Notes: a model not told the origin generated them from the sequence alone. 59,779 nucleotides of DNA from Rhizobiaceae bacterium (GCA_905339215.1 CAJPFN010000046.1:1-59779), one strand, 5' to 3'; numbered from the stretch's first letter, positions 17,194 through 25,403 are shown. Made by a program: numbers and translations.

Positions 17194-18768
17194 TCACGTG
17201 AAGGCGTCGGGCATCGACTCCTTCTTGCGGGCGATGAAGGCGGTCAGCGCTTCGTCGATCGCAGGATCCAGCGCCGGGGCTTCGTAGCTCTCCAGCCAGC
17301 GCCGTGCCATCTCATTGGCGCGGCTCTCGGCGCGTTTCTCGCCCTCGGCCTGCCACTGCTCGAAGGAATTGTTGTCGGCGATGGACGAACGGTAGAAGGC
17401 GGTCTGGAAATTGGCCTGCGTGTGGTCGCAGCCGAGATAGTGGCTGCCGGGACCGACCTGGCGGATCGCATCCATCGCCTGGCCGTTCTCGGAAAGGTCG
17501 ACGCCGGCGGCAAACTTCTGCTGCATGCCGAGCTGATCGATGTCCATCATGAACTTCTCGTAGCAGGAAGCGAGACCGCCCTCGAGCCAGCCGGCCGAAT
17601 GCAGGACGAAGTTCGTGCCCGCAAGAATCGTCGAGTTCAGCGTGTTGGCGCTCTCGTAGGCCGCCTGCGCGTCCGGAACCTTGGAGGCGCAGAGCGAGCC
17701 GCCGGTGCGGAACGGCAGGCCGAGGCGGCGCGCGAGCTGCGCCGCACCGTAGGAGACCAAGGACGGCTCGGGCGTGCCGAAGGTCGGCGCGCCAGACTGC
17801 ATCGAGATCGACGAGGCGAAGGTACCGAACAGCACCGGAGCGCCCGGGCGAATGAGCTGCGTGAACGCTGCACCCGCCAGCACCTCGGCCAGAACCTGGG
17901 TCAGCGTGCCTGCGACCGTCACCGGGCTCATCGCACCGGCGAGGATGAACGGCGTGATGATCGTCGCCTGGTTGTTGCGGGCATAGACCTTGGCTGCGCC
18001 GAGCATCGTCTCGTCGAAGACCATCGGCGAGTTGGCATTGATCAGGCTGATCAGCACCGTGTTCTGCTCGACGAACGAGTCTCCGAACACCAGCTTGCAC
18101 ATCGCCACCGTGTCCTCGGCGCGCTCGGGGGCCGTGACCGACCCCATGAACGGCTTGTCGGAATATTTGATGTGCGAATAGATCATGTCGAGGTGACGCT
18201 TGTTCACCGGCACGTCGACCGGCTCGCACACCGTGCCGCCCGAATGGTGGATCGAGGGCGCCATGTAGGCGAGCTTTACGAAGTTGCGGAAATCCTCGAT
18301 CGTCGCATAGCGGCGGTTGCCGTCGAGGTCGCGCACGAAGGGCGGGCCGTAGACGGGCGCGAACACGGTCGCGTCGCCGCCGATCTGCACCGAGCGTTCC
18401 CGATTGCGGGCGTGCTGCGTGAACACCGACGGCGCGGTCTTGAGCAGCGAGCGCGGCAGGCCGCGCGGGAAGTGCACGCGCTCGCCCTTCACGTCGGCGC
18501 CGGCGTTGCGCCACAGTTCCAGCGCCTCTGCGTCGTCGCGGAACTCGATGCCGATCTCCTCGAGCACGGTGTCGGCGTTCTTTTCGATCAGCGCCAGGCC
18601 TTCCTCGTCGAGGACCTCATAGACCTTGATCTTGCGCCGGATGTAGGTCAGCGACTGGCCGGGACCACCACCGGAACGCGCTGCCCGGCGCGCCGCCGCG
18701 CCGCCGCTCGCTCCCCGTCCGCGCCTGCCGCCTGCCGGCTCCTGCTCGACTGCCAGCTTTTCGTCCAT
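17194..18768 (-). CDS. Trimethylamine methyltransferase (MttB) family protein, non-pyrrolysine, probable glycine betaine:corrinoid methyltransferase
   Basis: 524 residues from an ATG with a GGGAAGA ribosome site (codons above 18768 are not conserved). The MttB superfamily body starts at ~45 (YEVLDEEGLALIEKNADTVLEEIGIEF) and includes HHSGGTVCEPVDVP, LISLINANSPMVFD and NFVLHSAGWLEGGL. There is no in-frame amber codon, so it belongs to the pyrrolysine-free group that includes the glycine betaine methyltransferase MtgB of Desulfitobacterium. Expected reaction: methyl transfer from a quaternary amine to Co(I) corrinoid on the partner protein, encoded divergently at 19017. The N-terminal ~40 residues are an Arg/Gly/Ala-rich tail (GGRRGRGASGG) not typical of the family. 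Substrate (betaine, carnitine, proline betaine) is inferred from neighbours. Confidence 0.85.
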   Translation of the reverse strand: MDEKLAVEQEPAGGRRGRGASGGAAARRAARSGGGPGQSLTYIRRKIKVYEVLDEEGLALIEKNADTVLEEIGIEFRDDAEALELWRNAGADVKGERVHFPRGLPRSLLKTAPSVFTQHARNRERSVQIGGDATVFAPVYGPPFVRDLDGNRRYATIEDFRNFVKLAYMAPSIHHSGGTVCEPVDVPVNKRHLDMIYSHIKYSDKPFMGSVTAPERAEDTVAMCKLVFGDSFVEQNTVLISLINANSPMVFDETMLGAAKVYARNNQATIITPFILAGAMSPVTVAGTLTQVLAEVLAGAAFTQLIRPGAPVLFGTFASSISMQSGAPTFGTPEPSLVSYGAAQLARRLGLPFRTGGSLCASKVPDAQAAYESANTLNSTILAGTNFVLHSAGWLEGGLASCYEKFMMDIDQLGMQQKFAAGVDLSENGQAMDAIRQVGPGSHYLGCDHTQANFQTAFYRSSIADNNSFEQWQAEGEKRAESRANEMARRWLESYEAPALDPAIDEALTAFIARKKESMPDAFT

Positions 18769-18903
18769 TGTCGTCTTCCCTGGAAACCTCGTTTGCGCCT
18801 CCCTCAGGCGCGTTTGGCCGGATCGTAGTCGAGGAAGCGCGGCAAAACGGCCCGCCAGCGCCAACCCCTGTCGCAAAACAGACAAGAAATGCACCGATTC
18901 TAC

Positions 18904-18945
18904 GGTCGCTTTCCTTTTGCGGAAAGTCGCAAATCAGCTATGGAA
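18904..18945. promoter_or_regulatory. Tandem GTCGC half-sites, 21-bp period, between mttB and corrinoid genes
   Basis: Two 21-bp units, 18904-18924 and 18925-18945, share GTCGC at the start and GGAA at the end. A further TGTCGC lies at 18869. Direct half-sites two turns apart suit AraC/GlxA-type activators, and the only such regulator in view is at 31297. Equivalent pairs lie at 21959-21985 and 38845-38871. Confidence 0.5.
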
Positions 18946-19016
18946 CCGGGAGCCTTCCGGAATAGATAGTGCGTGAAAAATCCGTGCCGCCCGAGCCGCG
19001 GACCTGAGGAGCCAGA

Positions 19017-19715
19017 ATGTCCGACGACGAGATCATCCTGTCCGAACTTTCCGATGACGAACTCGTGCAGCAGATGCACGACGATCTCTATGACGGCCTC
19101 AAGGAAGAGATCGAGGAAGGCACCAACATCCTGCTCGAGCGCGGCTGGATGCCCTACAAGGTGCTCACCGAGGCCCTGGTCGAGGGCATGCGTATCGTCG
19201 GCGAGGATTTCCGCGACGGCATCCTGTTCGTCCCGGAAGTGCTCTTGTCGGCCAACGCGATGAAGGCCGGCATGGCCATCCTGCGGCCGCTGCTCGCCGC
19301 GACCGGCGCGCCCAAGCAGGGCAAGATGGTGATCGGCACCGTCAAGGGCGACATCCACGACATCGGCAAGAACCTCGTCGGCATGATGATGGAGGGCGCC
19401 GGCTTCGACGTCATCGATCTGGGCATCAACAATCCCGTCGAGAACTACCTCAATGCCATCGAGGAGCATAAGCCCGATATCATCGGCATGTCGGCGCTGC
19501 TGACCACGACGATGCCCTACATGAAGGTCGTCATCGACACGATGAAGGAAAAGGGCATCCGCGAGGACTTCGTCGTTCTCGTCGGCGGCGCGCCTCTCAA
19601 CGAGGAGTTCGGCAAGGCCGTCGGCGCCGACGCCTACTGCCGCGACGCCGCGGTCGCCGTCGAAACCGCCAAGGACTTCATGAAGCGTCGCCACAACGTC
19701 CGCGCGACGGCCTGA
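19017..19715 (+). CDS. Corrinoid methyltransferase carrier protein (MttC/MtgC-like)
   Basis: 232 residues. The N-terminal B12-binding-2 helical cap spans ~15-98 and the Rossmann cobalamin domain ~100-225. The base-off/His-on motif DxHxxG is at D112-I-H114-DIG, with MSALLT and VLVGGAP completing the B12 pocket. It carries the methyl group as methyl-Co(III) between the MttB-family enzyme and the methyl-THF methyltransferase at 24254. Start supported by GAGGAG 7 bases upstream. Divergent from its partner methyltransferase across a 248-base shared promoter region. A strong intrinsic terminator follows the stop. Confidence 0.9.
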   Translation: MSDDEIILSELSDDELVQQMHDDLYDGLKEEIEEGTNILLERGWMPYKVLTEALVEGMRIVGEDFRDGILFVPEVLLSANAMKAGMAILRPLLAATGAPKQGKMVIGTVKGDIHDIGKNLVGMMMEGAGFDVIDLGINNPVENYLNAIEEHKPDIIGMSALLTTTMPYMKVVIDTMKEKGIREDFVVLVGGAPLNEEFGKAVGADAYCRDAAVAVETAKDFMKRRHNVRATA

Positions 19716-19745
19716 CGCCGGGCCTCAGCGAAATCGGGCGGATTG

Positions 19746-19778
19746 AAATGGGCGGCGCTGCCGCCCATTTTCGTTTTC
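19746..19778 (+). terminator. Intrinsic terminator after the corrinoid protein gene
   Basis: Perfect 11-bp stem (19746-19756 with 19760-19770, core GGGCGGC/GCCGCCC) with a 3-base loop followed by TCGTTTTCC. It sits only 31 bases past the corrinoid stop and 27 bases before the DUF1638 start, so it should limit read-through into that gene. Confidence 0.75.
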
Positions 19779-19804
19779 CGGCGAGGATACGGAGGCCGGC
19801 ACCG

Positions 19805-20437
19805 ATGACCGACCAGCCAGATGACATCCGCACCCCGGCACCGCGCCTGCGCGTGATCGCCTGCGGCATGATCGCCCGCGAAGTGCTGGCGGTGAAGGCG
19901 CTGAACGGCCTCGACAATCTCGACCTGCAATGCCTGCCGGCGGAGTTCCACTTCTATCCCGACCGCATCCCGGCCGCGATGGAGGCGGCGATCCTCGAGG
20001 CGCGGGCCGAAGGCTTCGAGCACGTCTTCGCCGGCTACGGAGACTGCGGCACCGGCGGACTCCTCGATGCTGTCCTTTCACGCCACGGGGTCGAACGGAT
20101 CGCCGGACCGCATTGCTTCGCCTTCTACCAGGGCAACGCCGCCTTCGCGGCCTCCGGCGAGGCGGACATGATGGCCTTCTACATGACCGATTTCCTCTGC
20201 CGGCAGTTCGACGCTTTCTTCATCCGGCCGCTCGGCCTCGACCGCCATCCGGAGCTGATCTCCGACTATTTCGGCAACTACGAGAAGCTGATCTATCTCG
20301 CCCAGACCGACGATCCCGCCCTCGACAAGGTCGCGGAGTCTGCGGCAACCTTGCTCGGGCTGGAATACGAGCGGCGGAGTACGGGATACGGCGATCTGAC
20401 CACGGCGCTCGTCGACGCCGCAAGCGGCCCAGCCTGA
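19805..20437 (+). CDS. DUF1638 family protein
   Basis: 210 residues matching DUF1638: an early RVIACGMIAREVLAV, HFYPDRIPAAM, then GYGDCGTGG and GPHCFAFYQGN with conserved Cys residues, and NYEKLIYLAQT. The function of the family is not established, but it occurs next to MttB-type methyltransferases and corrinoid proteins in methylotrophic archaea and in proteobacteria. The conserved cysteines and its setting suggest a role in corrinoid or metal handling (inference). The gene is separated from the corrinoid gene by a terminator hairpin but is on the same strand. Confidence 0.8.
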   Translation: MTDQPDDIRTPAPRLRVIACGMIAREVLAVKALNGLDNLDLQCLPAEFHFYPDRIPAAMEAAILEARAEGFEHVFAGYGDCGTGGLLDAVLSRHGVERIAGPHCFAFYQGNAAFAASGEADMMAFYMTDFLCRQFDAFFIRPLGLDRHPELISDYFGNYEKLIYLAQTDDPALDKVAESAATLLGLEYERRSTGYGDLTTALVDAASGPA

Positions 20438-20440
20438 CAC

Positions 20441-20466
20441 GAAAGAGCCCGATTTTCCGGGCTTCC
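20441..20466 (+). terminator. Possible weak terminator after DUF1638
   Basis: A short stem GCCCG/CGGGC around ATTTTC, with GAAAGA before and TTCCTC after, directly behind the DUF1638 stop. The T-tract is poor, so efficiency is doubtful. Confidence 0.35.
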
Positions 20467-20493
20467 TCGCATGAAACCAAGGGTGGGGAATCG

Positions 20494-21072
20494 ATGAAAC
20501 GTGCGAGCCTTATCGCCTGTCTTGTTCTGATCGCCGGCGCTCTCCCCTCTTCGGCCGACGGCGTCGTCGACAAGATCATGACACCCGCCGACAAGACGCG
20601 GCTCGCCAGCTACGGAACGGTGCGCGCCGAGGCGATCGCCGAGGCCCGTGCCGGCGGCGCGCCCACCGACCTTGCCGCGCTCGACGCAATCCTCGTCGCG
20701 CCGCAGATCCCCTTCGCCGGCCTCGACATGACAGGGAACTGGCAGTGCCGCACCACCAAGGTCGGCGGGCTGGGCGCGCTCGTCGTCTATGGCTGGTTCA
20801 AGTGCAAGGTCAGCGACGACGGTTCAGGCTGGCTGCTGGAGAAGACCAGCGGCTCGCAACGGACGAAGGGCCGGTTCTATGACGATGCCGAGCGGCGGCT
20901 GATCTATCTCGGCTCGTTCTTCGTCTCCGGCGATGCCCCGAAGCCCTATGGAAGCGGGCCGGAGAGCGACCAGGTCGGCTATGCCTTCCGCACCGCGGAA
21001 AAGGCGTGGCGGATCGAACTGCCGTCGCCCTATTACGAATCGAAGCTCGACATCATGGAGTTCAGGCGCTGA
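20494..21072 (+). CDS. DUF4893 family exported protein
   Basis: 192 residues. N-terminal signal peptide KRASLIACLVLIAGALPSSADG. The mature part has LTPADKTRL-like, TGNWQCRTTKVGG, YGWFKCKV and FYESKLDIMEFRR-type features of DUF4893, a periplasmic family of unknown role. Two cysteines (WQC, FKC) are close in space and could form a disulfide. Preceded by GGTGGGGAA at good spacing. No evident link with the corrinoid module apart from position. Confidence 0.75.
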   Translation: MKRASLIACLVLIAGALPSSADGVVDKIMTPADKTRLASYGTVRAEAIAEARAGGAPTDLAALDAILVAPQIPFAGLDMTGNWQCRTTKVGGLGALVVYGWFKCKVSDDGSGWLLEKTSGSQRTKGRFYDDAERRLIYLGSFFVSGDAPKPYGSGPESDQVGYAFRTAEKAWRIELPSPYYESKLDIMEFRR

Positions 21073-21193
21073 CGTCAGCCGCTACCTCCCGACTCCTGTC
21101 ATCAACGATTAACCGGCGGAACGCAAAATCCGGCCAACGACCCCGGCCGTCTGTTCGTGCCGGGAAAAGAGGCTACGACAGGTACCACGCGGG

Positions 21194-21853
21194 ATGAGAC
21201 AGGAGCCCGGCAGCTACGCCGAGAACATGGCCATCGCGACGCCCCGCCAGCGCCGGCCGCGGCGTCTTTCCGAACTCTTCGCCCAACTCGCACGCGACGC
21301 GAACGGCGAGGTTTCCATCGCCTCGATTCGCGATGCGCTCGGGGAGCGCAGCCTGGCAGCCTTCGTCGTGCTCTTCGCCGGCCTCAATCTCATACCGGCG
21401 CCGCCCGGCGCTTCGGCCATCCTTGGCGTGCCCCTGATCATCGTCTCGGCGCAGATGCTGATAGGCGCCCGGCGCGCCTGGTTGCCTGGCTTCATCCTGA
21501 GACGGTCCTTGTCCGCCGAGCGCTTCCGCGCCGCAATGGACTGGATCCTGCCGCGCCTGGCGCGGATAGAACGCTACGTGCGGCCGCGCTTCTGGCCGTT
21601 CTGGCGGCGCCGGGGCGAGCGGATCGTCGGTACCGCGGCCTTCTTTCTGGCCATCGTGGTGACGCTGCCGATCCCGTTCGGCAACTGGCTGCCCGCCTTC
21701 GCCACGGCGCTGATCGGCTTGTCGCTGATCGAGCGCGACGGCATCCTGCTGGCTATCGGCGGCGTTGTCGGCATCGCATCGATCGGCATCGTCGTGGCGG
21801 TGGTCGGCGCGGCCGGTTTCGCCGCGCAGGCAGCGCTCGGATGGGCGTTCTGA
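21194..21853 (+). CDS. exoD: ExoD family membrane protein
   Basis: 219 residues. ExoD pattern: an LSELFAQLARDANGEVSIASIRDALGERSLAAFVVLFAGLNL-like start followed by PPGASAILGVPLII, then a charged loop and three further hydrophobic segments (TAAFFLAIVVTLPIPFG, LPAFATALIGLSLIERDGIL, GIASIGIVVAVVGAAGF). ExoD is known from Sinorhizobium as affecting exopolysaccharide production and alkali tolerance; the molecular activity is unknown. Inner membrane. Confidence 0.8.
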   Translation: MRQEPGSYAENMAIATPRQRRPRRLSELFAQLARDANGEVSIASIRDALGERSLAAFVVLFAGLNLIPAPPGASAILGVPLIIVSAQMLIGARRAWLPGFILRRSLSAERFRAAMDWILPRLARIERYVRPRFWPFWRRRGERIVGTAAFFLAIVVTLPIPFGNWLPAFATALIGLSLIERDGILLAIGGVVGIASIGIVVAVVGAAGFAAQAALGWAF

Positions 21854-21958
21854 CCGGCCGCGTGCCGATGCGGCCCCGGGCCGCCGGCGCGCCTTGACCC
21901 GGCCAGAATCCACATAGCCTGCGACGCCGGCCGGTTTGCGATTTGCGACATTCGTCCG

Positions 21959-21985
21959 CGTCGCTTTTGAATGCGCGCGCGTCGC
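21959..21985. promoter_or_regulatory. Tandem CGTCGC half-sites, 21-bp period, before the virulence-factor/MetV/MetF operon
   Basis: CGTCGC at 21959-21964 and 21980-21985 are exactly 21 bp apart, ending 65 bases before the start at 22051. On the opposite strand TGTCGC lies at 21950-21945. Same spacing and core as at 18904 and 38845. Confidence 0.45.
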
Positions 21986-22050
21986 CCCATGAGAAGCGGG
22001 TTTCCGGTGCTTCCGGCAATGCTCCGGCGATCGAACACAGAGAACCTCGC

Positions 22051-22353
22051 ATGGCCGATCTCATCGTCGTCTACTGGCGCGACATCCCCGCCCAGGTCAT
22101 CGTCCGCAAGGGCCGGCAGAACGCCAAGCGCGAACTGCCGCTCCGCTTTACCGAGGCGATCGACATGGCGGCGATGCGCTCCGGCGCAGCCGAAACGGAC
22201 GCCTACCTTGCCGAGTGGCGCAAGGCCGACCCGGTGCCGGTGAGCGACGATCTGGAGGCCGAGGCCGACAAGGCCGCGGCGGAACTCGATGCGAAATACG
22301 ACCGGGAGCGGCTCGTCGCTCTCGCCAAGGCAGGCGGCAAGGAAAATGACTGA
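22051..22353 (+). CDS. Virulence-factor family small protein (Virulence_fact domain)
   Basis: 100 residues: MADLIVVYWRDIPAQVIV, KGRQNAKRELPLRFTEAIDMAAM, then a charged helical C-terminus. It matches the small domain called virulence factor, often found beside MetF-like genes in alphaproteobacteria; its biochemical role is not known to me. It heads an operon: its stop overlaps the MetV-like start by 8 bases, and that gene overlaps metF by 4. That tight coupling argues for a role in methyl-THF oxidation, for example as a subunit or assembly factor (inference). Confidence 0.75.
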   Translation: MADLIVVYWRDIPAQVIVRKGRQNAKRELPLRFTEAIDMAAMRSGAAETDAYLAEWRKADPVPVSDDLEAEADKAAAELDAKYDRERLVALAKAGGKEND

Positions 22354-22996
22354 CACCCAGCCGACTTCGACGACCGCGGCAGGACCTGCCCGCGGCGCGC
22401 AGACCGTGCCCCCGACGACGGGGGGCGTCATGACCCAGGCGACGATCGTCAAGAAGGCGGCGCCGAAGAGCGACTACAAGCCGGCCGACGTCTCGCCGCA
22501 GCGGCGCGTGCAGCGCCGCTATACGGTCCGCTTGTGGTCGATCCGCCATTCTCGGGCCCTGGAGTGGTTCTACGCCCGCTTCGCCAACCTGTTCCTGATG
22601 CTTCATCCGCTGTGGAAGGGTATCGGCTACGGCCGTGTCGAAGCCCCGGTGAAATTCGTCGAGAAGCGGGTCAAGGGCTTCATGTTCGATTGCCGCATGT
22701 GCGGCCAGTGCATCCTGTCCTCGACCGGGATGTCCTGCCCGATGAACTGCCCCAAGCAGCTGCGCAACGGCCCCTGCGGCGGCGTTCGCGCCAACGGCAA
22801 TTGCGAGGTCGAACCGAACATGCCCTGCGTCTGGGTGAAGGCCTGGGAGGGTTCGCGCAACATGGAGAAGGGCGACGCCATCCTCGCCGTGCAGAAGCCG
22901 GTCGACCAGTCGCTGCGCGAGACCTCCGCATGGCTGCGCGTCACCGCTCTCGCCGCCGCCACGCGCGAAAACGCGGCTCAAGGAGATGGCCGATGA
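22346..22996 (+). CDS. MetV-like zinc-binding methylene-THF reductase C-terminal domain protein
   Basis: 216 residues. After a flexible N-terminus and a basic segment (RRVQRRYTVRLWSIRHSRALEWFYARF), residues ~110-170 hold the cysteine-rich motif of the MTHFR C-terminal domain: CRMCGQC, MSCPMNCP, GPCGGVR and GNCE, then PCVWVKAW. In acetogens the MetV subunit partners MetF. Here metF follows with an ATGA overlap, so the two very likely form a complex that interconverts methyl-THF and methylene-THF. In this setting, oxidation of methyl-THF from demethylation is the likely direction (inference). The start at 22346 overlaps the virulence-factor gene. Confidence 0.82.
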   Translation: MTDTQPTSTTAAGPARGAQTVPPTTGGVMTQATIVKKAAPKSDYKPADVSPQRRVQRRYTVRLWSIRHSRALEWFYARFANLFLMLHPLWKGIGYGRVEAPVKFVEKRVKGFMFDCRMCGQCILSSTGMSCPMNCPKQLRNGPCGGVRANGNCEVEPNMPCVWVKAWEGSRNMEKGDAILAVQKPVDQSLRETSAWLRVTALAAATRENAAQGDGR

Positions 22997-24093
22997 CCAA
23001 CGCCCACCCCTTCCACATCGACGAGAATCCCGCCGGCCCTCACCTGCCGCTCGATCCCCTGCCCGGCCATACCTCGCGCGGCCGGCTGGAGCGCGTGCTG
23101 CGCCGCGGCGAGTTCGCTGTGACCACCGAGCTCAACCCGCCCGACAGCGCCGATCCCGAAGATGTCTACAACCGCGCCAGGATCTTCGACGGCTGGGTCG
23201 ACGGCATCAATGCCGTCGACGCGTCGGGCGCCAATTGCCATATGTCCTCGGTCGGCATCTGCGCCCTTCTGACCCGCATGGGCTACGCGCCGATCATGCA
23301 GATCGCCTGCCGCGACAAGAACCGTATCGCCATCCAGGGCGACGTGCTCGGTGCAGCGGCGATGGGCGTCGCCAACATCCTGTGCCTCACGGGAGACGGC
23401 GTCCAGGCCGGCGACCAGCCGGGTGCCAAGCCGGTGTTCGACCTCGACTCCATGTCGCTGCTCGAGACGATCCGCGTCATGCGCGACTACGGCAAGTTCC
23501 TGTCGGGCCGCAAGCTCACCACGCCGCCGCAGCTCTTTCTCGGCGCCGCCGTCAACCCGTTCGCGCCGCCCCACGATTTCCGCGCCATGCACCTCGCAAA
23601 GAAGATCGCTGCCGGCGCCCAGTTCGTTCAGAGCCAGTACTGCTTCGACGTGCCGATGCTGAAGACCTTCATGGAACGCGTCCGCGACCTCGGCCTCGCC
23701 GACAAGGTCTTCATCCTGGTCGGCGTCGGCCCGCTCGCCTCGGCCAAGACGGCGAAGTGGATCCGCTCCAACGTGCCGGGCATCCACATTCCCGACGCGG
23801 TCATCAAGCGGCTCGAAGGCGCACAGGACCAGAAGAAGGAAGGCAAGCAGCTCTGCATCGACATCATCAACGAGGTGAAGGAGATCCCCGGCGTCGCGGG
23901 CATCCATGTGATGGCCTACCGGCAGGAGGAATACGTCGCCGAGATCGTCGATGAATCGGGCGTCCTCAAGGGTCGCAGGCCGTGGAAACGCGAGGCTCGG
24001 CGTGATGACCGCCTGGTCGCCGACCGCCTCGGCCATATCCTCAAGGACGACGTCACCGAAAGCCAGGTCGACATGGTGAAGTCGGCGCATTGA
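22993..24093 (+). CDS. metF: Methylenetetrahydrofolate reductase
   Basis: 366 residues, longer than classical MetF (~295) by both ends. Barrel features: TTELNPPD with the conserved Glu near the active site, SVGICALL, IMQIACRDKNR, NILCLTGDG, FLGAAVNPFAPP, FVQSQYCFDVPML and ILVGVGPLASAK. FAD enzyme interconverting 5-methyl-THF and 5,10-methylene-THF. Translationally coupled to the MetV-like gene. Its location in the demethylation module implies it recovers methyl groups for oxidation or serine synthesis rather than only supplying methionine synthase. Confidence 0.88.
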   Translation: MTNAHPFHIDENPAGPHLPLDPLPGHTSRGRLERVLRRGEFAVTTELNPPDSADPEDVYNRARIFDGWVDGINAVDASGANCHMSSVGICALLTRMGYAPIMQIACRDKNRIAIQGDVLGAAAMGVANILCLTGDGVQAGDQPGAKPVFDLDSMSLLETIRVMRDYGKFLSGRKLTTPPQLFLGAAVNPFAPPHDFRAMHLAKKIAAGAQFVQSQYCFDVPMLKTFMERVRDLGLADKVFILVGVGPLASAKTAKWIRSNVPGIHIPDAVIKRLEGAQDQKKEGKQLCIDIINEVKEIPGVAGIHVMAYRQEEYVAEIVDESGVLKGRRPWKREARRDDRLVADRLGHILKDDVTESQVDMVKSAH

Positions 24094-24174
24094 TACGGTG
24101 AATGGGAACGGTGAACGGCAGGGAACGGCGATCTTCCTCGGATAGAAGCCTGCCACGCGGGAGCTCCGTCTCGT

Positions 24175-24202
24175 CCATTCGCCATTGACCATTCGCCATT
24201 GA
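24175..24202. repeat. Perfect 14-bp tandem duplication (CCATTCGCCATTGA)
   Basis: Two head-to-tail copies lie between metF and the next operator. The nearby GGTGAATGGGAACGGTGAA at ~24097-24117 is roughly the inverse. Short ATTCGCC/GGCGAAT strings like this are frequent spacer elements in rhizobial genomes. Confidence 0.6.
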
Positions 24203-24217
24203 ACAAGAACAGATAAC

Positions 24218-24239
24218 GATATAAAGAAGTCTTTATATC
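24218..24239. promoter_or_regulatory. 22-bp perfect palindrome upstream of the methyl-THF methyltransferase, SahR-like operator
   Basis: Arms GATATAAAGA and TCTTTATATC around AG, identical arms to the site at 9183-9204. It ends 14 bases before the start codon at 24254 and nearly touches the GGAGAGG ribosome site, so bound protein would block initiation. It implies separate, methionine-cycle control of this gene and RACo. Confidence 0.65.
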
Positions 24240-24253
24240 TCGGAGAGGATCTC

Positions 24254-25324
24254 ATGACCCGTACCATCGTCGCTTCCGCGACCCGCGAAATCGTCATCGG
24301 TTTCGACCAGCCCTTCTGCGTCATCGGCGAGCGCATCAACCCGACCGGCCGAAAGATCCTGAACGAGGAACTGGAGCGCGGAGACTTCTCCCGCGTCGCG
24401 TCCGACGCCATCGCACAGACCGAGGCCGGCGCGACCGTGCTCGACGTCAACTCGGGCGCGGTCTTCTCCAACATGATGGCGCAGGACCCGCGCTATGCCG
24501 ACAACAACTTTGTCGAGCCGATGCTGATGCCGAAGCTGATCGAGACGGTGCAGTCGGCCGTCGATACGCCACTCTGTATCGACTCCTCCGTTCCCGGCGC
24601 GCTCGAAGCCGGCCTGCAGACCGCCAAGGGCCGGCCGCTCGTCAACTCCGTGACCGGCGAGGAAGAGCGGCTCGAGAGGGTCCTGCCGCTGATCAAGAAG
24701 TACAACGTCGCCGTCGTCGCCATCTCCAACGACGACACCGGCATTTCGGAAGACCCGGACGTCCGCTTCGCAGTGGCGAAGAAGATCGTCGAGCGCGCCG
24801 CCGATTTCGGCATTCCCGCCCACGACATCGTCGTCGATCCGCTGGTCATGCCGATCGGCGCCATGGCGACCGCCGGCCACCAGGTGTTCACGCTGGTCCG
24901 CCGCCTGCGCGAGGAGCTCGGCGTCAACACCACCTGCGGCGCCTCGAACATCTCGTTCGGCCTGCCCAACCGCCACGGCATCAACAACGCCTTCCTGCCG
25001 ATGGCCTATGCCGCCGGCATGACCAGCGCCATCATGAACCCGGTGGCGCTGCCCGTCGGGCCGAAGAAGATCGCCGAGAAGAAGGCGGAGGTCGAGGCGG
25101 CCGGCATCGTCCTGCCGCCCGATCTCGACGACGAGACCTTCTGCAAGCTGTTCGGCCTCGGCTCGACCAAGTCGCGGCCGGGCAAGGAGATGGAGGCGAT
25201 CCGCGCCGCCAACTTCCTGCTCAACCAGGACGCCGGCGGCGCCGCCTGGATCAACTTCAATCGCGAGCCGGGCGCAGCTCCCCGCGGCCGCGGCGGCCGC
25301 GAGTCGCGGCGCGCACGGGGGTAG
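24254..25324 (+). CDS. Methyltetrahydrofolate:corrinoid methyltransferase (pterin-binding barrel)
   Basis: 356 residues. The pterin-binding TIM barrel is clear: FCVIGERINPTGR (~20-32), ATVLDVNSG, TPLCIDSS, RPLVNSVTGE, VVDPLVMP, TTCGASNISFGLPNR. It is of the AcsE/MtvA/MtgA type and, with the corrinoid protein at 19017, should move the methyl group from methyl-Co(III) to THF (or the reverse). Ends in a Gly/Arg tail (APRGRGGRESRRARG) that the family normally lacks and that matches the end of bmt. Followed after 135 bases by the reactivase gene. Confidence 0.88.
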   Translation: MTRTIVASATREIVIGFDQPFCVIGERINPTGRKILNEELERGDFSRVASDAIAQTEAGATVLDVNSGAVFSNMMAQDPRYADNNFVEPMLMPKLIETVQSAVDTPLCIDSSVPGALEAGLQTAKGRPLVNSVTGEEERLERVLPLIKKYNVAVVAISNDDTGISEDPDVRFAVAKKIVERAADFGIPAHDIVVDPLVMPIGAMATAGHQVFTLVRRLREELGVNTTCGASNISFGLPNRHGINNAFLPMAYAAGMTSAIMNPVALPVGPKKIAEKKAEVEAAGIVLPPDLDDETFCKLFGLGSTKSRPGKEMEAIRAANFLLNQDAGGAAWINFNREPGAAPRGRGGRESRRARG

Positions 25325-25403
25325 AGATATTTCGGTGCGATCCTTCGGAACGCCCCTTCGGCAACCTCCGGTTCGCACTTCGACACAGAGGAGACGGGAA
25401 TCC

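Noticed and set aside
17194-18768. Pyrrolysine (amber) codon as in trimethylamine MttB
   Set aside because: The frame is continuous with no internal TAG, so this is the non-pyrrolysine branch.
24175-24202. CRISPR-like repeat
   Set aside because: Only two adjacent 14-bp copies with no spacers; no cas genes in the window.
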